Assembly: GCF_019880585.1 (NCBI RefSeq)
Contig: NZ_JAINVV010000003.1
Location: 372,001 to 436,000, forward strand
DNA from: Sphingomonas colocasiae
Lineage (GTDB): Bacteria > Pseudomonadota > Alphaproteobacteria > Sphingomonadales > Sphingomonadaceae
Reading direction: 5' to 3'
Length of the DNA: 64,000 nucleotides
The position numbers and the translations under genes are program-made. The notes beneath the pieces were generated by a model. The model ran no database searches. It was not told the DNA's origin and was given only the letters and a program-made list of their open reading frames with translations. Shown piece by piece: positions 60,218 to 64,000 of the stretch. The stretch's first letter is position 1. The number at the start of each line of letters is the position of its first letter.

Positions 60218-63200
60218 ATGATGCAAGCCGATTATGCTCTGGACGATCGCTATCGGAAGACAAGCGGGCGCGTCTATCTTTCTGGGTCGCAGGCGCTGGT
60301 CCGCCTGCCGATGATGCAGCGCGTGCGCGATCTGGCCAATGGACTGAACAGCGCGGGCTTCATCTCCGGCTATACCGGTTCGCCGCTCGGCGGATACGAT
60401 ACCGCGCTCAAGGCCGCGCGCCAGGATCTGGACGCGCATCACATCGTCTTCCAGCCGGGGATCAACGAGGAACTCGGCGCGACCGCCGTCTGGGGATCAC
60501 AACAGACCGACCTGTTCGGCGAGGCGCGTTATGACGGCGTGTTCGCGCTCTGGTACGGCAAGGGGCCCGGGCTCGACCGCGCAGGCGATGCGCTGAAGCA
60601 TGGCAGCTATGCCGGTTCGTCGCGGCATGGCGGCGTGCTCGTGCTGGCCGGCGACGATCACGGCGCCAAATCCTCGACCATCGCGCATCAGAGCGATCAG
60701 GCATTCATCCATTACGGCATGCCCTATCTCAATCCGTCGAGCGTGCAGGACTATCTGGACTACGGGCTTTACGGCATCGCTTTGTCGCGGTTCTCCGGCT
60801 GCTGGATCGGCATGAAATGCGTGACCGACACGATCGAGAGCAGCGCATCGGTCGACATATCGCAGGATCGGGTGACGATCGCATTGCCCGGCGGCGGAGC
60901 GACCGGCGAAGGCGCATTGAACGCGCGCTGGGGCATCCATCCGGTGATGGTCGAGCGGCGCCATTATCAGGAACGCATGCCCGCCGTGCAGGCATTCGTC
61001 CGCGCCAACCGGCTCAACCGCCCGGTGATCCATGGCGAGAGCGGCCTGCTGGGCATCGTCACCACCGGCAAGGCGCATCTCGATCTGATGCAGGCGCTCG
61101 AACAGCTCGGGCTCGATCAGACCTCATGCCTGAAGCACGGCATCGGCGTGTTCAAGGTGGCGATGCCCTGGCCGCTCGAACCCGAGCTGATCGGGGATTT
61201 CGCGCGCGCCTATGCCAATGTCCTGGTCGTCGAGGAAAAACGCCCGGTGATCGAGCCGCAACTGGCCGGCATGTTCGTCAACGACCGCTCGGCGCCGATA
61301 TTGCTCGGCAAGCGCGACGCCGAAGGCCGCCCGCTCATCCCGGCGGAGGGCGAGCTGAACGCACCCGATCTCGCGGCGATGCTGGCGACGTTGCTCGCGG
61401 GGCTCGGCGCCGACATCGCGGCGCGGACGGATGGACCGCGATCAACCCCGGCGGCCGCAAGCGGGTCGCTAGTCAGACTGCCGAGCTTCTGCGCCGGATG
61501 CCCGCACAACAGTTCGACCAGAGTGCCGCAGGGCAGCATCGCCTTCGGCGGGATCGGCTGCCACGGCATGGCGACCTTCCTGCCCGAGCGGAACACGCCC
61601 ACCCTGTTCCAAATGGGCGGCGAAGGCGCGCCCTGGATCGGCCTTGCCCCCTTCACCCATCGCAAGCACATCTTCCAGAATCTGGGCGACGGCACCTATT
61701 ATCATTCCGGCCTGCTGGCGATCCGCGCCGCCATCGCGGCGGGCAGCAACATCACCTACAAGATCCTGGTCAACGACGCGATCGCGATGACCGGCGGCCA
61801 GAGCATCGAGGGCAATGTCCGCGTCGACGCGCTGACGCGGCAGGTCCATTCGGAAGGCGCGCGGCGGATCGCCGTGGTCAGCGACGATATCGCCAAATAT
61901 GACACCCGCTACGATTTCGCGCCCGGCGTCACCATCCATCATCGCGACGATCTGGACCTGCTGCAGAAAGAACTGCGCGAAACCGAGGGCGTCTCGATCC
62001 TCGTCTACGAGCAATATTGCGCGACCGAGCTGCGCCGTCGCCGCAAGCGCGGCCGCGCAGAGGATCCCGATCGCCGCATCTTCATCAATCCCCGGATCTG
62101 CGAGGGATGCGGCGATTGCGGCGTGCAATCCAACTGCATCGCGATCGAGCCGGTCGAAACTCCCTTCGGCCGCAAGCGGCGGATCAACCAGTCCGCCTGC
62201 AACAAGGATTTCTCCTGCACCAAGGGCTATTGCCCCAGCTTCGTGACGGTGCATGGCGGCACCCCGAAGACGCGCAGCGCCGGCCGTGGCGCGGACATGC
62301 CCGCACAGGCCATGGCATTGCTCGCCGACCTCCCCGAGCCTGTTTCCGCACCGGTCGATACGCCCTTCAGCCTGCTCATCACCGGGATCGGCGGCGCCGG
62401 CGTCGTCACCATCGGCGCCCTGCTGGGCATGGCCGCGCATCTCGAAGGCAAGGGATGTTCGGTGCTCGACGTCGCCGGGCTTGCGCAGCGCAACGGCCCG
62501 GTCACCAGCCATGTCCGCATCGCCGCGCATCCCGAGCAATTGCACGCCACGCGCATCACCGTCGCCGATCTCGTGCTGGGCTGCGACATCGTCGTGACCA
62601 CCGGGCAGGACGTGATGTCGAAACTGGCGGCGGGCACCAGCCGCGCCGTGGTGAACACGCGCGTCGCGCCGACATCGGCCTTTGCCGGCAATCCCGATCT
62701 CGACCTGGGCGCGGACCGCATGATGGACCTGATCCGCGCGGCGATCGGGACGAACCAGGCCGAATTCGTCGATGCCGGACGGCTTGCCTATGCGCTGCTC
62801 GGCAACGAGATCGGCGCAAACCTGTTCCTGGTCGGCTATGCGCTTCAAAAGGGCTGGATGCCGCTCTCGCTCGGCGCGGTCCTCAAGGCGATCGAGCTGA
62901 ACGGCGTGGGCGTGGCGATGAACAGGGCCGCGCTGGCCTGGGGCCGGATCGCGGCGGCGGATCTTGCCGCGGTCCAAAGCCTCGCATCCGACGGCGCGGA
63001 GGAAACGCAGGCAAGCGGGACCGAGACCGCCGATGGCCTGATCGATCGCTTCGCCGACGAACTGGTCGCCTATCAGGACAGCGCCTATGCCGCGCGGTAC
63101 CGGGCGCTTGCCGAACGCGTCCGCGCCGTCGACCGGCGTTTTCCCGACAGGGACGACGCGCTCTCGAAGGCGGTCGCCCGCTATCTCTACAAGCTGATGG

Positions 63201-63688
63201 CCTTCAAGGACGAATATGAAGTCGCCCGGCTCTATAGCGACGGCAGCTTCATGCAGGCGATCAGGGCGGAATTCGACGGCGATCTGCGGCTGGAATTCCA
63301 TATGGCGCCGCCGATCCTGCAACGGCGCGATCCGGCGACCGGGCGATACCGGAAACGCCGCTTCGGGCAGGGCACCATGTTTCTCTATACGGTGCTCGCG
63401 AAGCTGAAATTCCTGCGCGGCACGGCGTTCGACATCTTCGGATATGGCAGCCATCGCAAGGCGGAACGCGCGCTGATCGCCGATTACGAGACGATGATCG
63501 CATCGCTGGTCGAGCGGCTAGACAGCGGCAATTACGATCTCGCCGCCGAGATCGCATCCTATCCCGAGCAGATCCGCGGCTATGACACGGTGAAGGACGC
63601 GCATCTCGAAAAGGCGCGGACGCGGCTTGCCGGGCAGCTCGAACGCTTTTTCGCGCCCGCGCCTGCAACCGCCATTCCCGCCGAATAA
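60218..63688 (+). CDS. Indolepyruvate:ferredoxin oxidoreductase-like 2-oxoacid oxidoreductase (EdcC-like)
   Basis: A 1156-residue single-chain fusion of the IorA/IorB type. Residues ~15-400 are the pyrimidine-binding/transketolase part (GYTGSPLGGYD, GDDHGAKSST). Residues ~430-610 form the TPP-binding part (GIGCHGM, NLGDGTYYHSG, NDAIAMTGGQ). A [4Fe-4S] set at Cys628/631/634/640 (CEGCGDCGVQSNC) and further cysteines (ACNKDFSCTKGYC) follow. The C-terminal gamma domain begins at GIGGAGVVTIGALLG. It decarboxylates a 2-oxoacid to an acyl-CoA while reducing ferredoxin. In Novosphingobium, EdcC of this family processes the meta-cleavage product of oestrogen, which fits the gene set here; classical indolepyruvate oxidation is the alternative. 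Confidence 0.88.
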   Translation: MMQADYALDDRYRKTSGRVYLSGSQALVRLPMMQRVRDLANGLNSAGFISGYTGSPLGGYDTALKAARQDLDAHHIVFQPGINEELGATAVWGSQQTDLFGEARYDGVFALWYGKGPGLDRAGDALKHGSYAGSSRHGGVLVLAGDDHGAKSSTIAHQSDQAFIHYGMPYLNPSSVQDYLDYGLYGIALSRFSGCWIGMKCVTDTIESSASVDISQDRVTIALPGGGATGEGALNARWGIHPVMVERRHYQERMPAVQAFVRANRLNRPVIHGESGLLGIVTTGKAHLDLMQALEQLGLDQTSCLKHGIGVFKVAMPWPLEPELIGDFARAYANVLVVEEKRPVIEPQLAGMFVNDRSAPILLGKRDAEGRPLIPAEGELNAPDLAAMLATLLAGLGADIAARTDGPRSTPAAASGSLVRLPSFCAGCPHNSSTRVPQGSIAFGGIGCHGMATFLPERNTPTLFQMGGEGAPWIGLAPFTHRKHIFQNLGDGTYYHSGLLAIRAAIAAGSNITYKILVNDAIAMTGGQSIEGNVRVDALTRQVHSEGARRIAVVSDDIAKYDTRYDFAPGVTIHHRDDLDLLQKELRETEGVSILVYEQYCATELRRRRKRGRAEDPDRRIFINPRICEGCGDCGVQSNCIAIEPVETPFGRKRRINQSACNKDFSCTKGYCPSFVTVHGGTPKTRSAGRGADMPAQAMALLADLPEPVSAPVDTPFSLLITGIGGAGVVTIGALLGMAAHLEGKGCSVLDVAGLAQRNGPVTSHVRIAAHPEQLHATRITVADLVLGCDIVVTTGQDVMSKLAAGTSRAVVNTRVAPTSAFAGNPDLDLGADRMMDLIRAAIGTNQAEFVDAGRLAYALLGNEIGANLFLVGYALQKGWMPLSLGAVLKAIELNGVGVAMNRAALAWGRIAAADLAAVQSLASDGAEETQASGTETADGLIDRFADELVAYQDSAYAARYRALAERVRAVDRRFPDRDDALSKAVARYLYKLMAFKDEYEVARLYSDGSFMQAIRAEFDGDLRLEFHMAPPILQRRDPATGRYRKRRFGQGTMFLYTVLAKLKFLRGTAFDIFGYGSHRKAERALIADYETMIASLVERLDSGNYDLAAEIASYPEQIRGYDTVKDAHLEKARTRLAGQLERFFAPAPATAIPAE

Positions 63689-63714
63689 CCCGCCCATCCG
63701 ATCGGAAACAGGCC

Positions 63715-64000
63715 GTGCTCAAAGACAGGACCGCAATCGTCGGGATCGGCGAAACCCCATTCTCGAAACATCTGGAGGCTTCCGAATTCCAGCTCGCCTG
63801 CCGTGCGATCAAGGCCGCGCTCGACGATGCCGGCATCCCCCCTTCCGAAGTCGATGCGCTTTCCTGTTACACCTATGAGGAGACGCCCGAGTTCGAGATC
63901 GCGCGCAGCCTGGGCATGGGCGATGTCCATTATCTCTCGCAATCGCCGCATGGCGGCGGCGCGGGTTGCGGCGCCGTCGGCCATCTCGCGCTCGCCATCG
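63715..64000 (+). CDS. Thiolase/lipid-transfer protein, N-terminal part (3' partial)
   Basis: Starts at GTG 63715, 26 nt after the ferredoxin oxidoreductase gene, and runs off the window. The visible 95 residues (RTAIVGIGETPFSKHLEASEFQLACRAIKAALDDAGIPPSEVDAL and GGGAGCGAVGHLALAI) are the N-terminus of SCP-x/lipid-transfer-type thiolases. The C in GAGCGAVGHL is the probable acylation site region. It likely pairs with the DUF35 protein at 59725. Confidence 0.82.
   Translation, partial: MLKDRTAIVGIGETPFSKHLEASEFQLACRAIKAALDDAGIPPSEVDALSCYTYEETPEFEIARSLGMGDVHYLSQSPHGGGAGCGAVGHLALAI

Noticed and set aside
61469-63454. A 661-codon open frame antisense to the ferredoxin oxidoreductase gene
   Set aside because: Same shadow effect; no domain, no ribosome binding site, and the plus strand has catalytic motifs throughout.

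Overview
The window is GC-rich, has densely packed short-spaced operons, and carries a TonB-dependent receptor, class II DAHP synthase, Lrp/AsnC pairs and many acyl-CoA and aromatic-ring enzymes. Alphaproteobacterial promoters of the form TTGAC-like / GCTANAWC-like are visible. Together these point to a sphingomonad (order Sphingomonadales). No rRNA, CRISPR array or complete insertion sequence is present. One tRNA-Glu(CTC) lies at 24321-24396.

Region 1 (1-11.3 kb) is a redox module: a multihaem c-type cytochrome with an LVIVD propeller (partial at the window start), an FHA-domain/ten-haem membrane cytochrome, a multi-pass membrane protein, a very unusual flavin reductase-cNMP-cNMP-4x[4Fe-4S] fusion, and a CcmI-like TPR protein for cytochrome c assembly. 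Region 2 (11.3-25.4 kb) is mostly housekeeping or accessory: a TetR/carotenoid oxygenase pair, DAHP synthase, an HscC-type Hsp70 with a degenerate J-protein, a PaoABC-type molybdenum aldehyde oxidoreductase, an L,D-transpeptidase, the tRNA and a DUF2490 protein.

Region 3 (25.5-64 kb) is a large catabolic island that looks like steroid/oestrogen degradation. It begins with HsaC-, HsaA- and HsaD-like meta-cleavage genes and twin AsnC regulators. It continues with two heteromeric acyl-CoA dehydrogenase pairs, a MaoC pair, enoyl-CoA hydratases, thiolase/OB-fold proteins, two 3-ketosteroid-dehydrogenase-like flavoproteins, a KshA-like Rieske oxygenase, a P450 next to an extradiol dioxygenase, a ferredoxin, an acyl-CoA ligase, a TonB receptor and an indolepyruvate:ferredoxin oxidoreductase-like protein. 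The combination P450 + extradiol dioxygenase + indolepyruvate ferredoxin oxidoreductase matches the known 4,5-seco oestrogen pathway (edc/oec genes of sphingomonads). The substrate remains an inference.

The most useful new observation is a shared promoter architecture, CGAGTT-N5-TGAR-N12-nTAg, found in front of ten transcription units in region 3. It faces the gene in every case, often as back-to-back pairs in divergent intergenic regions. It defines a candidate regulon covering uptake, activation, ring attack and beta-oxidation. A degraded IS5-type transposase and a MITE-like element with 15-bp perfect inverted ends sit inside the island.
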